Source: Nanosynbacter sp900555675
Lineage (GTDB): Bacteria > Patescibacteriota > Saccharimonadia > Saccharimonadales > Saccharimonadaceae
Length of the DNA stretch: 64,000 bases
Direction: 5' to 3'
NCBI RefSeq assembly: GCF_022828245.2
Contig: NZ_CP157587.1
Span: forward strand, 310,001-374,000
Part shown: piece after piece, positions 16,407 to 24,772 of the stretch
Numbering within the stretch: the stretch's first letter is position 1
How the letters are laid out: each line of letters begins with the position of its first letter
Notes under the pieces: model-generated
What the model was told of the DNA's origin: nothing
Databases searched by the model: none
The model's input: only the letters and a program-made list of their open reading frames with translations
Made by a program: the position numbers and the translations under genes

Positions 16407-17357
16407 TTACAGAATCGGCAAAGAAATTGTGAAGGTGGTTGAGTTTTTCGAGGTGCTAACAGAGATTTGTCCGCCTAGCGCTTTTGTCAATTGTTCCGCT
16501 AATGGCAATCCTAATCCATAGCCTTTCGTCTGTTGGTTGCCGCGAAAAAATCGCTCAAAGACGTGCGGTAAGGTTTGTTGTGAAATCGTGCCGTCGTTGA
16601 TGAAGTTGACGGTGATGTTTTGTTTCGATGGAATGATGCAAATTTTTACCACAGAATTTTTCGGACTATGTTTCAATGAATTGTCGAGTAAAATCGCGCA
16701 CAATTCTCGCGTCGCAGTGTGATGAAGCGGAATATTTATGTGTTCTGGGCAATTCATTTTAACTCGCGCTTCGGCTTTTCGTTCGCGGATGAGTTCGGAT
16801 ATCAATTCCGTCAAGTTAAAACTTTTATCTTCCAGTGCCAACTTATTTTCTGTCCGCGACAGTTCCAGAAGCATCGCTGTAAGCTCAGTCAACTTATTTA
16901 TTTCCTCCAAATTGCTTTCCAGAGTTTCTGTAAGTTCCGCCTTATTCGCCTTCCGATTTTTTAGCGAAAATTCAGTTTCTGCCTTCATAATTGCTAGAGG
17001 CGTTCGGAGCTGATGGCTGGCATTAGCAACAAATCGCGATTGAGCTTTGTGGGCGGTTTCTATCGGTCGCAAAGTAATTTTCGCCAATAAATATGAACAC
17101 CAACCGCCAGCGAGCAGAACTATAAGATTTATATAGCCCAAACTAATTAAAAGATTTCGAGTTGAATTATCTATTCTTTCCGACAAATTGATTGCAGGAA
17201 AATCGCCCTTCCTTTGAACGATAATTTTATGAATTTGCGCATCAACCTCTGAGCGTGCCACCTGAAAAATAATGCTACTAAACAGTAGGCTGACGATCAT
17301 CAAAATCATCAAATACCAGCCCGCCAACTTAATTGTTGCTGAAGTAAAAATTTTCAT
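16407..17357 (-). CDS. Sensor histidine kinase
   Basis: A 316-residue membrane kinase. Two hydrophobic helices (about 8-32 and 70-93) flank a short extracytoplasmic loop. The HisKA phospho-site is ASHQLRTPLAIMKAE (His near 117), followed by HATPase motifs LLDNSLKHSPK (N box) and GYGLGLPLAEQL (G box). Its start overlaps the stop of the response regulator gene by 4 bases, so the two form one two-component operon. A divergent ABC exporter is a plausible target. Confidence 0.92.
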   Translation of the reverse strand: MKIFTSATIKLAGWYLMILMIVSLLFSSIIFQVARSEVDAQIHKIIVQRKGDFPAINLSERIDNSTRNLLISLGYINLIVLLAGGWCSYLLAKITLRPIETAHKAQSRFVANASHQLRTPLAIMKAETEFSLKNRKANKAELTETLESNLEEINKLTELTAMLLELSRTENKLALEDKSFNLTELISELIRERKAEARVKMNCPEHINIPLHHTATRELCAILLDNSLKHSPKNSVVKICIIPSKQNITVNFINDGTISQQTLPHVFERFFRGNQQTKGYGLGLPLAEQLTKALGGQISVSTSKNSTTFTISLPIL

Positions 17358-18022
17358 GATTCAATCCTATAACCGAAGCCGCGCACGGTTTTTATCAATT
17401 GTTTTTTGAACGGTTTGTCGATTTTTTGGCGCAGATTTTTTATGTATGCCTCGACATTATTCGGCAAAATATCGGCATCAAAATCCCAAACGTGATCAAT
17501 CAGTGTTTCTTTACTGAGAATCTGATTCGGATGTTGCATCAAATATTCCAGCAGCGCATATTCTTTGTTCGTTAGGTCTATATTCTTCCCGGCTCGCGTT
17601 ACGGTTTGCTGCTGCTTGTCAATTGTCAAATCGTCAATTTTCAAGATGTCTGGTTGCTGAATTGGCGGCCGACGGAGCAAGGCTCGCACTCGCGCCAACA
17701 ACTCATCAATCGCAAAAGGTTTAGTCAAATAATCATCGGCGCCCACGTCCAGCCCAAGCGTTTTATCTTCGGTTGTGCTCAGCGCTGTCAGAAACAGAAT
17801 AGGCATATTTTTTCCATTTTCGCGCAGTTTTTTAACAATCTCCGTGCCTTCTAATCCCGGCAGCATTCGATCAACAATCAACAAATCATACGGCTGACTA
17901 TCCGCCAAATTAAAGCCCTCTTCCCCGTCGTACGCCGCATCAACCGCGTATTTTTCGCGCTTCAAAGATTTGGTTATGACCCTCGCAATTTTTCGTTCGT
18001 CCTCAATGACCAGTAGTCGCAT
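17354..18022 (-). CDS. OmpR/PhoB-family response regulator
   Basis: A 222-residue regulator with a receiver domain (acidic EDE at 8-10, phospho-acceptor Asp in LLIVDRMLPG near 51, TAL and the conserved Lys in LTKPF) and a C-terminal winged helix (VWDFDADILPNNVEAYI, VRGFGYR). It is the first gene of the operon with its histidine kinase. A TATAAT box ends 6 bases before the ATG, so the message should be leaderless. The 63 bases to the divergent ABC operon hold both promoters and could contain its binding site. Confidence 0.93.
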   Translation of the reverse strand: MRLLVIEDERKIARVITKSLKREKYAVDAAYDGEEGFNLADSQPYDLLIVDRMLPGLEGTEIVKKLRENGKNMPILFLTALSTTEDKTLGLDVGADDYLTKPFAIDELLARVRALLRRPPIQQPDILKIDDLTIDKQQQTVTRAGKNIDLTNKEYALLEYLMQHPNQILSKETLIDHVWDFDADILPNNVEAYIKNLRQKIDKPFKKQLIKTVRGFGYRIES

Positions 18023-18056
18023 ATTTATATTATATCTTTTTTCCTGCGCTAAGTGC

Positions 18057-18062
18057 TATAAT
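18057..18062 (+). promoter_or_regulatory. Extended -10 box of the ABC exporter operon
   Basis: TGCTATAAT about 24 bases before the ATG, followed by an AAAGGAGG ribosome site. It is divergent from the response regulator promoter (18029-18034). Confidence 0.6.
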
Positions 18063-18085
18063 TTTATTTAAAGAAAAGGAGGCGT

Positions 18086-18835
18086 ATGCCAGATAATAAA
18101 AAAATGGTTGAGATTCGTCATTTTAAGATGAGTTTCGGCGATAAAACTGTTATTAAAGATCTGAGTTTCGACGTTTTTCGTGGTGAAGTTTTTGGTTTTT
18201 TGGGAAGTAATGGCTCAGGAAAAACTACGACGTTGCGCGCATTGTTGGGACTATACCAGCCGACCGCGGGCGATTTATTGATAAACGGCAAGCCGTATTC
18301 GGTGGAAAGTCAGATTCGCCTTGGATATCTTCCTGAGGAACGCGGTTTGTATAAAAAAGAAAAAGTCTTAGACGTGATGATTTACTTTGGTCAGTTGAAG
18401 GGCTTGAGTCGCAAAGAGGCTAAGGATTTTTCCCTGAAGTTTTTGGAGCGCGTCAATTTGAGCGATAAGGCCAGCACGCAACTTGACAAATTATCTGGCG
18501 GACAGCAACAGAAAATTCAGCTTGGCGTAACGATTATGGGCGATCCAGAACTACTGATTATGGACGAGCCAGCCAAAGGTTTTGACCCGGTGAATCGCCG
18601 TTTGTTAATGAACATAATTGAGGAGCAGCGAAAAGCTGGCGCAACGATTATTTACGTGACACACCAGATGGAGGAAGTAGAAAGATTGTGCGATCGTTTG
18701 ATTTTATTGAAAGACGGTCAAGCGGCGGCATACGGCACATTGGAAGAAGTAAAAAGTCAATTTGGCGGCGCTTCAATGGACGACATTTTTGTCCAAGTTT
18801 ACGGCGGCGAAGCGAAGGAGTTGAGCGATGAGTAA
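18086..18835 (+). CDS. ABC transporter ATP-binding protein
   Basis: A 249-residue ABC ATPase with Walker A GSNGSGKTT (about 44), Q-loop YLPEERGLYK, signature LSGGQQQK, Walker B LLIMDEPAKGFDP and switch His (YVTHQMEE). The sequence resembles NatA-type export ATPases. It overlaps the permease gene by 8 bases. A strong AAAGGAGG ribosome site precedes the ATG. The substrate is unknown; NatAB-like pairs move sodium or drugs, and the adjacent two-component genes hint at envelope or antimicrobial stress. Confidence 0.92.
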   Translation: MPDNKKMVEIRHFKMSFGDKTVIKDLSFDVFRGEVFGFLGSNGSGKTTTLRALLGLYQPTAGDLLINGKPYSVESQIRLGYLPEERGLYKKEKVLDVMIYFGQLKGLSRKEAKDFSLKFLERVNLSDKASTQLDKLSGGQQQKIQLGVTIMGDPELLIMDEPAKGFDPVNRRLLMNIIEEQRKAGATIIYVTHQMEEVERLCDRLILLKDGQAAAYGTLEEVKSQFGGASMDDIFVQVYGGEAKELSDE

Positions 18836-20060
18836 AATGCATAATTTGGGGACGGTTTTCAAATTTGAAACGCTTAGAACATTGAAGAAACCGACGTTTT
18901 GGTTGACGGCATTGGGATTTCCTTTGTTGATTGGCGTTCTGTATGGCATTATGTTTTGGTCGCAAAGCACGACTATTGAAGCGTCAAAAAATCTGGAAAA
19001 GCAAGAATTTTCGCTGGAAGTCACGGACGATTCGAAGTTGGTAAAGCCAGAATTGCTGGCGGCAATTAAAGCCAAAACTGCCAAATCGAAAGAATCTGGA
19101 ATTGACGACGTAAAAAATAATAAGGTTGATGCGTATGTTTATTTTCCAAAAGATTTGAGCAAGCAAAAGGTTGAAGTTTACGGTAAAGATGTTGGGTTAT
19201 TCCAAAACGGAAAATACGGCGCGGTGGCGCAGAGTTTATTGAGTCAATCAGTAGCAAGCGACATCAGTCCAGCGCAAGTTGCAATTTTACGCGACAAAGT
19301 CCAATTGTCATCAACCACATATCTGAACGGAAAAGAGCACGGCGGCATTAATGAGATGATTGTACCGGGAATGTTTTTGGCTATTTTGTTCATTCTCATC
19401 AGTATTTTTGGCAATCAAATGCTCATTAGCACCACCGAGGAAAAAGAAAATCGCACGGTGGAAATGCTGCTTACGACCGTTAAAACTGACACTTTGATTA
19501 CGGGTAAAATTCTGTCTTTGATGGTATTGGCTTTGATTCAGATTTTGGTGATTGTTTTGCCAGTTTTGGCGGGCTATTTGGCGTTTGGCTCGAAATTGCA
19601 ATTGCCTAATCTGGACTTGAGCACGCTTGTGTTTGATCCTGTGAGAATTGGTCTGGCGATCATAATTTTCTCCGCAAGCTTCACTTTATTTACGGGAATG
19701 TTGGTGACTTTGGGCGCGATGATGCCGACCGCTAAAGAAGCCAGTCAGTGGTTTGGAATTGTGATTATGCTATTCATTGGTCCATTTTACGGAATCACGG
19801 CGTTCGTTTCCTTCCCTGATTATTTCTTCGTTAAGTTCTTGTCGCTATTTCCATTCACCGCGCCGATTCCATTGTTATTACGAAACGCAATAGGAAACCT
19901 GCCAATTTGGGAAGCTTTGCTCGGCACGGCAATTTTGGTCGCTACAGCGGTGTTTGTTATGTGGTTATCCGTGCGCGTTTTCCGTTACGGCGCGATGTCT
20001 TATGATAGTAAATTATCTCTGTCGGCGTTGCGGACACGCCGAAAAGCTGGTAAAGTTTAA
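18828..20060 (+). CDS. ABC-2 type permease (NatB-like)
   Basis: A 410-residue membrane protein. One N-terminal helix (about 24-44) is followed by an extracytoplasmic region of about 130 residues and a C-terminal bundle of five or six helices. The segment TTEEKENRTVEMLLTTVKTD is typical of ABC-2 and NatB permeases. It follows and overlaps the ATPase gene, so together they form the exporter. It ends 2 bases before the next gene. Confidence 0.9.
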   Translation: MSKMHNLGTVFKFETLRTLKKPTFWLTALGFPLLIGVLYGIMFWSQSTTIEASKNLEKQEFSLEVTDDSKLVKPELLAAIKAKTAKSKESGIDDVKNNKVDAYVYFPKDLSKQKVEVYGKDVGLFQNGKYGAVAQSLLSQSVASDISPAQVAILRDKVQLSSTTYLNGKEHGGINEMIVPGMFLAILFILISIFGNQMLISTTEEKENRTVEMLLTTVKTDTLITGKILSLMVLALIQILVIVLPVLAGYLAFGSKLQLPNLDLSTLVFDPVRIGLAIIIFSASFTLFTGMLVTLGAMMPTAKEASQWFGIVIMLFIGPFYGITAFVSFPDYFFVKFLSLFPFTAPIPLLLRNAIGNLPIWEALLGTAILVATAVFVMWLSVRVFRYGAMSYDSKLSLSALRTRRKAGKV

Positions 20061-20062
20061 TT

Positions 20063-21196
20063 ATGAAAGTACGTATAGAGATAGACACGAAAACATTTGT
20101 GCGATTTTGGCTGGTCGTGATGGGCTTTGGTCTGGCTGGTTTGGCAATTTATTCCGCGAAGGATGCGCTGATTTTACTGGGAATTTCCCTGTTTTTGGCG
20201 TTGGCGCTTAATCGTCCGGTTGCGGCAATTGCTAAGAAGCTTCCTGGGAAAAGCCGATTGGGCGGCACGGCGCTGGCGTATACGACGCTGGTTCTGCTTT
20301 TGGGCTGCGTGATTTGGTTTGTTATTCCGCCAATTGTCCAACAATCTGCCAAATTTGTCGAGAGCATTCCGAGTATAATCGACCAAGCCAGCTCACAGTG
20401 GCGTGGCGTCAACGATTTTATTGATAAGAACAATTTGCGCCCGCAGGTCGATTCGATGATGGAAAATATTAAGCAGCAATCTTCGTCTTGGGCGACGAGC
20501 GTCGGCACTAATTTATTATCCAGCGTTGGTTCTTTGGCGTCATTCTTAGGATCGTTATTCTTGGTGTTGGTGCTGTCATTCCTGATGCTCCTTGAGGGTC
20601 CAACTTGGGTGAAGCGTTTGTGGGGATTGTACAACGACGAAGAAAAAATGGAGCGTCATAAGAAGCTGGTTGGCCGAATGTATAACGTGGTCACAGGTTA
20701 TGTTTCTGGGCAATTGACCGTTTCTGGAATCGATGCGATATTATCAGGTTTCGTGGTGTTTGTGCTGAGTTTGACATTCCCTGTCATAAATTCCAATTTG
20801 GCAATGCTCACCGTTATGGCGACGTTTGTATTGACACTAATTCCGATGTTTGGCGCAACGATTGCTGGCACGTTGATATCGCTACTACTATTCTTCAATA
20901 ATATGACAGCAGGCATTATTTACGCGATTTATTTCGTGATTTACCAACAGATTGAGAACAACTTTGTTTCTCCTTCTATCCAGTCAAAGAAGGTTGAGTT
21001 GTCGGCTCTGACTGTCTTGGTCGCGGTGACAATTGGTTTATATGTTGGTGGTCTATTGGGCGGTTTGGTTGCTATTCCAGCCGCTGGTGTCGTTAAGGTT
21101 TTGCTAGACAATTACTTAGAGCAGGTTAAGTCTAAGCGTGTTGAGAACGAAAAGCCGCTTAATAAATTAGTTAAGAAATTGAAAAACGAAGATTAG
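20063..21196 (+). CDS. AI-2E family (YdiK/TqsA-like) membrane transporter
   Basis: A 377-residue integral membrane protein with the AI-2E family layout: two N-terminal helices (about 10-55), a large amphipathic region (about 90-150, with IPSIIDQASSQW), then about five helices. It includes the characteristic VSGQLTVSGIDAIL and YFVIYQQIENNFVSPSIQ. Family members export autoinducer-2 or act as sodium/proton antiporters. It starts 2 bases after the ABC permease, so it belongs to the same operon. The substrate is not clear. Confidence 0.88.
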   Translation: MKVRIEIDTKTFVRFWLVVMGFGLAGLAIYSAKDALILLGISLFLALALNRPVAAIAKKLPGKSRLGGTALAYTTLVLLLGCVIWFVIPPIVQQSAKFVESIPSIIDQASSQWRGVNDFIDKNNLRPQVDSMMENIKQQSSSWATSVGTNLLSSVGSLASFLGSLFLVLVLSFLMLLEGPTWVKRLWGLYNDEEKMERHKKLVGRMYNVVTGYVSGQLTVSGIDAILSGFVVFVLSLTFPVINSNLAMLTVMATFVLTLIPMFGATIAGTLISLLLFFNNMTAGIIYAIYFVIYQQIENNFVSPSIQSKKVELSALTVLVAVTIGLYVGGLLGGLVAIPAAGVVKVLLDNYLEQVKSKRVENEKPLNKLVKKLKNED

Positions 21197-21212
21197 TTTG
21201 ACGCAGAAAAAA

Positions 21213-21240
21213 TATAGCCCGTTGAATCCAGCGGGCTATT
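21213..21240. terminator. Shared convergent terminator
   Basis: TAGCCCGTTG and CAGCGGGCTA pair. The minus-strand side runs into TATTTTTT, the plus-strand side into TTTCC. It lies between the AI-2E gene and cysS and includes the cysS stop codon. Confidence 0.65.
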
Positions 21241-22669
21241 TCCATGTCCAAACACTGCCGCTTGGCGTATCACGAACAGCAACGCCAGCCTGAAGAAGTT
21301 TATCGCGAATTCTGTCGGATTCTTCCCAATTTTTCTCTGCGCGCGCTTGACGTCGCTGGATAATCAACCTCTTCAAATCATCAGTAATATCAGGCGTAGA
21401 CTCAGCCAAGTCTAGCCCTAAAATCTCGTCAATCTCATCAATAAATTGCACCAAGCTCTGTTGATGAATCTTATCAAGCGGCGTATGATCCAACTTTGAG
21501 AATACTTCATCAATCAACGCCAGTGCGCCTGGAGTATCCAAATCGTCATTCAATTTCTCGACCAACGCCTGACGTCCCGCTAGCAACGAAACCGAATCGT
21601 CCTGCTCGTCCTTATCATCGTCATCTTCCAGTGTGTCGTGAGTCTGATGTCTCAGAACCGCGTAATCCCGCCAATGATTCAATCGTGCCTGCGCTGCTTC
21701 CAGAATTTCCCAGGTAAAATTGCCCTCCGTTTGATAATGTTTGCTGAGAATCGCCAGCTTAAACGCCATCGGACTAAACCCTAGCGAAATAATATCTTCC
21801 AGCGTAATAATATTACCCAGTGATTTACTCATCTTCCGGCCGTCGACTTTTATGTGATTATTATGTAGCCAAATCTGAGAAAATTGTTTTCCAGTCAGAC
21901 TTTCGCTCTGGGCAATTTCATTCGTGTGATGAACTGGAATATGATCAATCCCGCCTGCGTGAATATCGATGGAGTCGCCGAGCGTTTCACGGGCAATTGT
22001 CGAACATTCCAAATGCCATCCAGGAAAACCGACTCCCCACGGACTATCCCATTCCATATCGCGTTTGGCGTCTTTTGGTGAAAACTTCCACACGGCGAAG
22101 TCGGTAATATTGCGCTTTCCTTTAACGCTCACTCTGGCGCCAGCCTCCAGCCCAGCTACGTTCAGCCGCGCTAATTTACCGTAATCCTTCAAAAGCGACG
22201 TATCAAAATACATGCCGTCGCCGTCGATTTTATATAAAAATCCTTTTTCGTCCAGTCCTTTTGCGAAGTCAATCTGCTGCTGAATATAATCCGTCGCCCG
22301 CACCAAGTAATCTGGTTTTATCAATTTCAGTACGTCGTAGGCTTCATGATTTGCAACGGAAATATATCTTTCCGCCACATCCCAGGCAGTCTTCCCTTCA
22401 CGGCGCGCACCTTTTTCCATTTTGTCCTCGCCGTTATCGTCATCGCTGGTCAAATGTCCAACATCAGTGATGTTTTGCGTTCGAATAACGGGAATATCTT
22501 GCCAGCGTAGCAATCGCACCAACACATCCCAGTAAATATAGCCAACCCAATTGCCGATGTGCGGTTGCGAATAAACTGTTAGACCACAGGTGTAAAATTT
22601 GACCGTTTCTCCGTCAAGCGGCGTCAGTTCATCTTTCCGTCTAGTGAGCGTGTTATAGAGCTTTATCAT
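21236..22669 (-). CDS. cysS: Cysteinyl-tRNA synthetase
   Basis: A 477-residue class I synthetase that charges tRNA-Cys. The HIGH signature reads PHIGN (about 36), preceded by the zinc-ligand Cys in FYTCGLTVY. WHLECSTIA and IDIHAGGIDHIPVHH supply the further zinc ligands, and KMSKS (GRKMSKSLGN, about 278) is intact. The C-terminal helical domain ends in GVAVRDTPSGSVW. A TACAAT box ends 7 bases before the ATG with no ribosome site. The assignment is certain. Confidence 0.97.
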   Translation of the reverse strand: MIKLYNTLTRRKDELTPLDGETVKFYTCGLTVYSQPHIGNWVGYIYWDVLVRLLRWQDIPVIRTQNITDVGHLTSDDDNGEDKMEKGARREGKTAWDVAERYISVANHEAYDVLKLIKPDYLVRATDYIQQQIDFAKGLDEKGFLYKIDGDGMYFDTSLLKDYGKLARLNVAGLEAGARVSVKGKRNITDFAVWKFSPKDAKRDMEWDSPWGVGFPGWHLECSTIARETLGDSIDIHAGGIDHIPVHHTNEIAQSESLTGKQFSQIWLHNNHIKVDGRKMSKSLGNIITLEDIISLGFSPMAFKLAILSKHYQTEGNFTWEILEAAQARLNHWRDYAVLRHQTHDTLEDDDDKDEQDDSVSLLAGRQALVEKLNDDLDTPGALALIDEVFSKLDHTPLDKIHQQSLVQFIDEIDEILGLDLAESTPDITDDLKRLIIQRRQARAEKNWEESDRIRDKLLQAGVAVRDTPSGSVWTWK

Positions 22670-22746
22670 TAGTTCTATTGTACGGCACTCTGGTCAGTTT
22701 TTCAAAATTGGTATAAAAAACAGCCCCATTCGGGACCTAATAATTT

Positions 22747-22800
22747 CCAAGGAATAGCGACAAGCAGCCTTTATAAAAAAGAACAACTTGTCGCTATTGT
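22747..22800 (-). terminator. Long hairpin after the GC-rich gene at 22814
   Basis: AATAGCGACAAG and CTTGTCGCTATT form 12 perfect pairs around a loop containing TTCTTTTTTAT. A smaller CCC-GAAT-GGG hairpin followed by TTTTTT comes next at about 22714-22733 on the same strand. Confidence 0.55.
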
Positions 22801-22813
22801 GGGCCAGGCTCTC

Positions 22814-23365
22814 TCAGCTGGCATCTGGTCTTAAGCTGTCTGCCATCACGAGGAGAGTATTTCTGAAGTCCTGCACCCTCAGCGCATAGCTAGTGCTATT
22901 CAGCGCATAGTGCCATACAGCGTTGACGTAAGCAAAGAAGTAAAGCGGAGCAATACTTATACAGTGTTCCTTTTTTACTCTTTCGGCTTCAGTATGGACT
23001 GCGAGTAGGGAGAGATCTCCAACAATCATATTGCTGAGCCTATCCGCTACAGCAGACAGGTTTCTCGTAGAAACTCTCTCGTTATCTTTCGAGAGTTGCC
23101 GATCTGTGCGTCCATAGGACGCAATGGTGATTATGCATTCGTCGACAGAGTTTAGTACATCTAGTAGCCTCTGAGATTCATAGCCATAAGCGTCCCTAAA
23201 GGCCTTGACTAATTCCTTTCGGAAATTAGTGATAGCCTCTAGCATTTCCCAATTCTCTTGATCTACGTGGATCGTGAGCAGGCGTCGGCTTGGGCTCTCG
23301 GCTGGGTTGTCTAGAATCAGGATATTTCCCCTGCACTCACCCGTTCGAGCATCGATGAGTTTCAT
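22814..23365 (-). CDS. GC-rich orphan gene, unknown protein (183 aa)
   Basis: A 183-residue protein, mostly helical, with a short beta start (MKLIDARTGECRG, RRLLTIHVDQE), a central NSVDECIITIASYGRT and a hydrophobic patch APLYFFAYVNAVWHY. No motif or family is recognised and there is no signal peptide. Codon choice is clearly more GC-rich than cysS or the phosphoesterase beside it, suggesting recent acquisition. It has its own promoter, a 190-base leader with competing stems and an AAGGGAG ribosome site, and is closed by a perfect hairpin. Confidence 0.6.
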   Translation of the reverse strand: MKLIDARTGECRGNILILDNPAESPSRRLLTIHVDQENWEMLEAITNFRKELVKAFRDAYGYESQRLLDVLNSVDECIITIASYGRTDRQLSKDNERVSTRNLSAVADRLSNMIVGDLSLLAVHTEAERVKKEHCISIAPLYFFAYVNAVWHYALNSTSYALRVQDFRNTLLVMADSLRPDAS

Positions 23366-23376
23366 CGTTCTCCCTT

Positions 23377-23490
23377 TCTTCTCATCCCCACGTGAATGTG
23401 GTTGAGTGTTGTTCTTTTCAACACAGGATGAGATTCCATTCCTCTTTATATTTTCTCCTCAAAAAAGGAATAAAACCTCATCCCGTGCTA
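23377..23490 (-). promoter_or_regulatory. Leader with mutually exclusive stems
   Basis: In transcript order there are three segments: A GGGATGAG (23477-23484), B CTCATCC (23426-23432) and C GGGGATGAG (23381-23389). B can pair with A, a stem extended by ATTCCT/AGGAAT, or with C, which enclose TGTTG/CAACA and CCAC/GTGG hairpins. C lies about 15 bases before the ATG and next to the ribosome site. The pattern looks like a two-state control leader. Confidence 0.5.
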
Positions 23491-23550
23491 GGCTGCTTGT
23501 CAAGGTTCGCTTTCGGATAAGGATTTACTCGTCAACAAAAGCTGTATTCA

Positions 23551-23579
23551 TTTATATCACTAATAGAATAAAATGTCAA
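23551..23579 (-). promoter_or_regulatory. Promoter of the GC-rich gene at 22814
   Basis: TTGACA (23574-23579), 17-base spacer, TATAAA (23551-23556). All 29 bases match the promoter at 32493-32521 except two positions. Confidence 0.75.
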
Positions 23580-23581
23580 TA

Positions 23582-24562
23582 CTATTCTGCTTCTCGTAGA
23601 GCCTTATCCGTCGCCGTAACTAATTCCCTTACGATTTCGTCATAGCTTTCATATACGCGGAATCCTGCCGCGTACGGATGACCGCCGCCACCGAAGTATC
23701 CAGCTACGGTGTCAGCAATTGGTAAATTACCTCGCAGCCGCGCAGTCAATTTGCCGTCAGGGTAAGTCTTAATAACGCAACTAAGCGCCACGCCTTCAAC
23801 CAGCCTCAACTCGTCACCAATCAACGCGCCAGGATTATAAGCGTCGCTGTAGGCTTGGATTTCCTCAAACGGCACGTGTACTAGCGCCAATTGTCCGTCT
23901 AATAAATATTCGATTCGCTCGATCAATTTTCCCTTGTACGTCAAAATTTCTGGCGATTTTTTCATAAATTCGCGTCGTCGCTCTTCAATTTCCGCGTTGG
24001 AAGCGCCCAGTTCTGTAAGTTCTCCCGCCGTATGGAAAGTCTGAGCCGTAGTGTTTTGCGTAGTAAGTCCCAGGCTATCGCTCATAATAGCTATCAATAA
24101 ATCTTCGGCAGCCTGAGGGTTTATCTTCCAGTCGGAATGCTTGAACAGTTTGTACAGTAATTCCCCGGTCGCCACGACGGTTTCTGATAACATAATATGA
24201 TCAAAGCTGAGCGTTGATTCGGCTGTGTGATGATCGATAACCAGAGTCGGGTGCGTTTCCAGAAAATGCCGCGCTCCAGGAGTTTCCAGTACCTTACTGA
24301 GAAGCACATCCGCGCTTGTATCGACAATTATCGCGGCGTCGGCTTGAAACGGAAAGTCGTTCTGTACTCGATCCCAACCGTGAATATAATGAAGATATTT
24401 CGGTATATCTACTGGACAATATAAAGTAACAGTCTTCCCTAGATCGCTTAAGACTTCTTCCAGTGCCAAGCTTGAACCCAGGCTGTCGCCGTCGGGATTT
24501 TCGGCTTGAATAATAACTATATTGTTTGCGGATTGAATGAATTGTTTAGCTGTATCTAGCAT
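23582..24562 (-). CDS. DHH/DHHA1 phosphoesterase (NrnA-like)
   Basis: A 326-residue enzyme of the RecJ-like DHH superfamily, probably degrading short oligoribonucleotides or pAp. Visible metal motifs are QAENPDGDSLGSSLAL (about 20-35), IIVDTSAD and LVIDHHTAE (the DHH signature, about 112-114). The C-terminal DHHA1 substrate motif GNLPIADTVAGYFGGGGHPYA ends in GGGGH. A TATAAT box ends 7 bases before the ATG. Family is sure; the exact substrate (nano-RNA, pAp or cyclic dinucleotide product) is not. Confidence 0.9.
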   Translation of the reverse strand: MLDTAKQFIQSANNIVIIQAENPDGDSLGSSLALEEVLSDLGKTVTLYCPVDIPKYLHYIHGWDRVQNDFPFQADAAIIVDTSADVLLSKVLETPGARHFLETHPTLVIDHHTAESTLSFDHIMLSETVVATGELLYKLFKHSDWKINPQAAEDLLIAIMSDSLGLTTQNTTAQTFHTAGELTELGASNAEIEERRREFMKKSPEILTYKGKLIERIEYLLDGQLALVHVPFEEIQAYSDAYNPGALIGDELRLVEGVALSCVIKTYPDGKLTARLRGNLPIADTVAGYFGGGGHPYAAGFRVYESYDEIVRELVTATDKALREAE

Positions 24563-24699
24563 ATTATTTATTATAACAAATGATTTTTACTCTAATATAT
24601 AATATATATTGTTTTTAATTACATAAGTGGTATAATATGTGATGGACTATTAAAAATACTGCGCAATCGAAAAAACATAAACATTTTTATAAATTATTA

Positions 24700-24728
24700 T
24701 TGACAAAATATAAAGATTGTGCTAGTAT
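24700..24728 (+). promoter_or_regulatory. Promoter of the LPKTG surface protein
   Basis: TTGACA (24700-24705), 17-base spacer, TAGTAT (24723-24728). The leader of about 40 bases contains AGCCTGAAGATAGGGCT, a small hairpin, and AGAGGAG before the ATG. Confidence 0.75.
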
Positions 24729-24772
24729 GAGGACATAAAGCCTGAAGATAGGGCTGGAAAAGAGGAGTTTTT

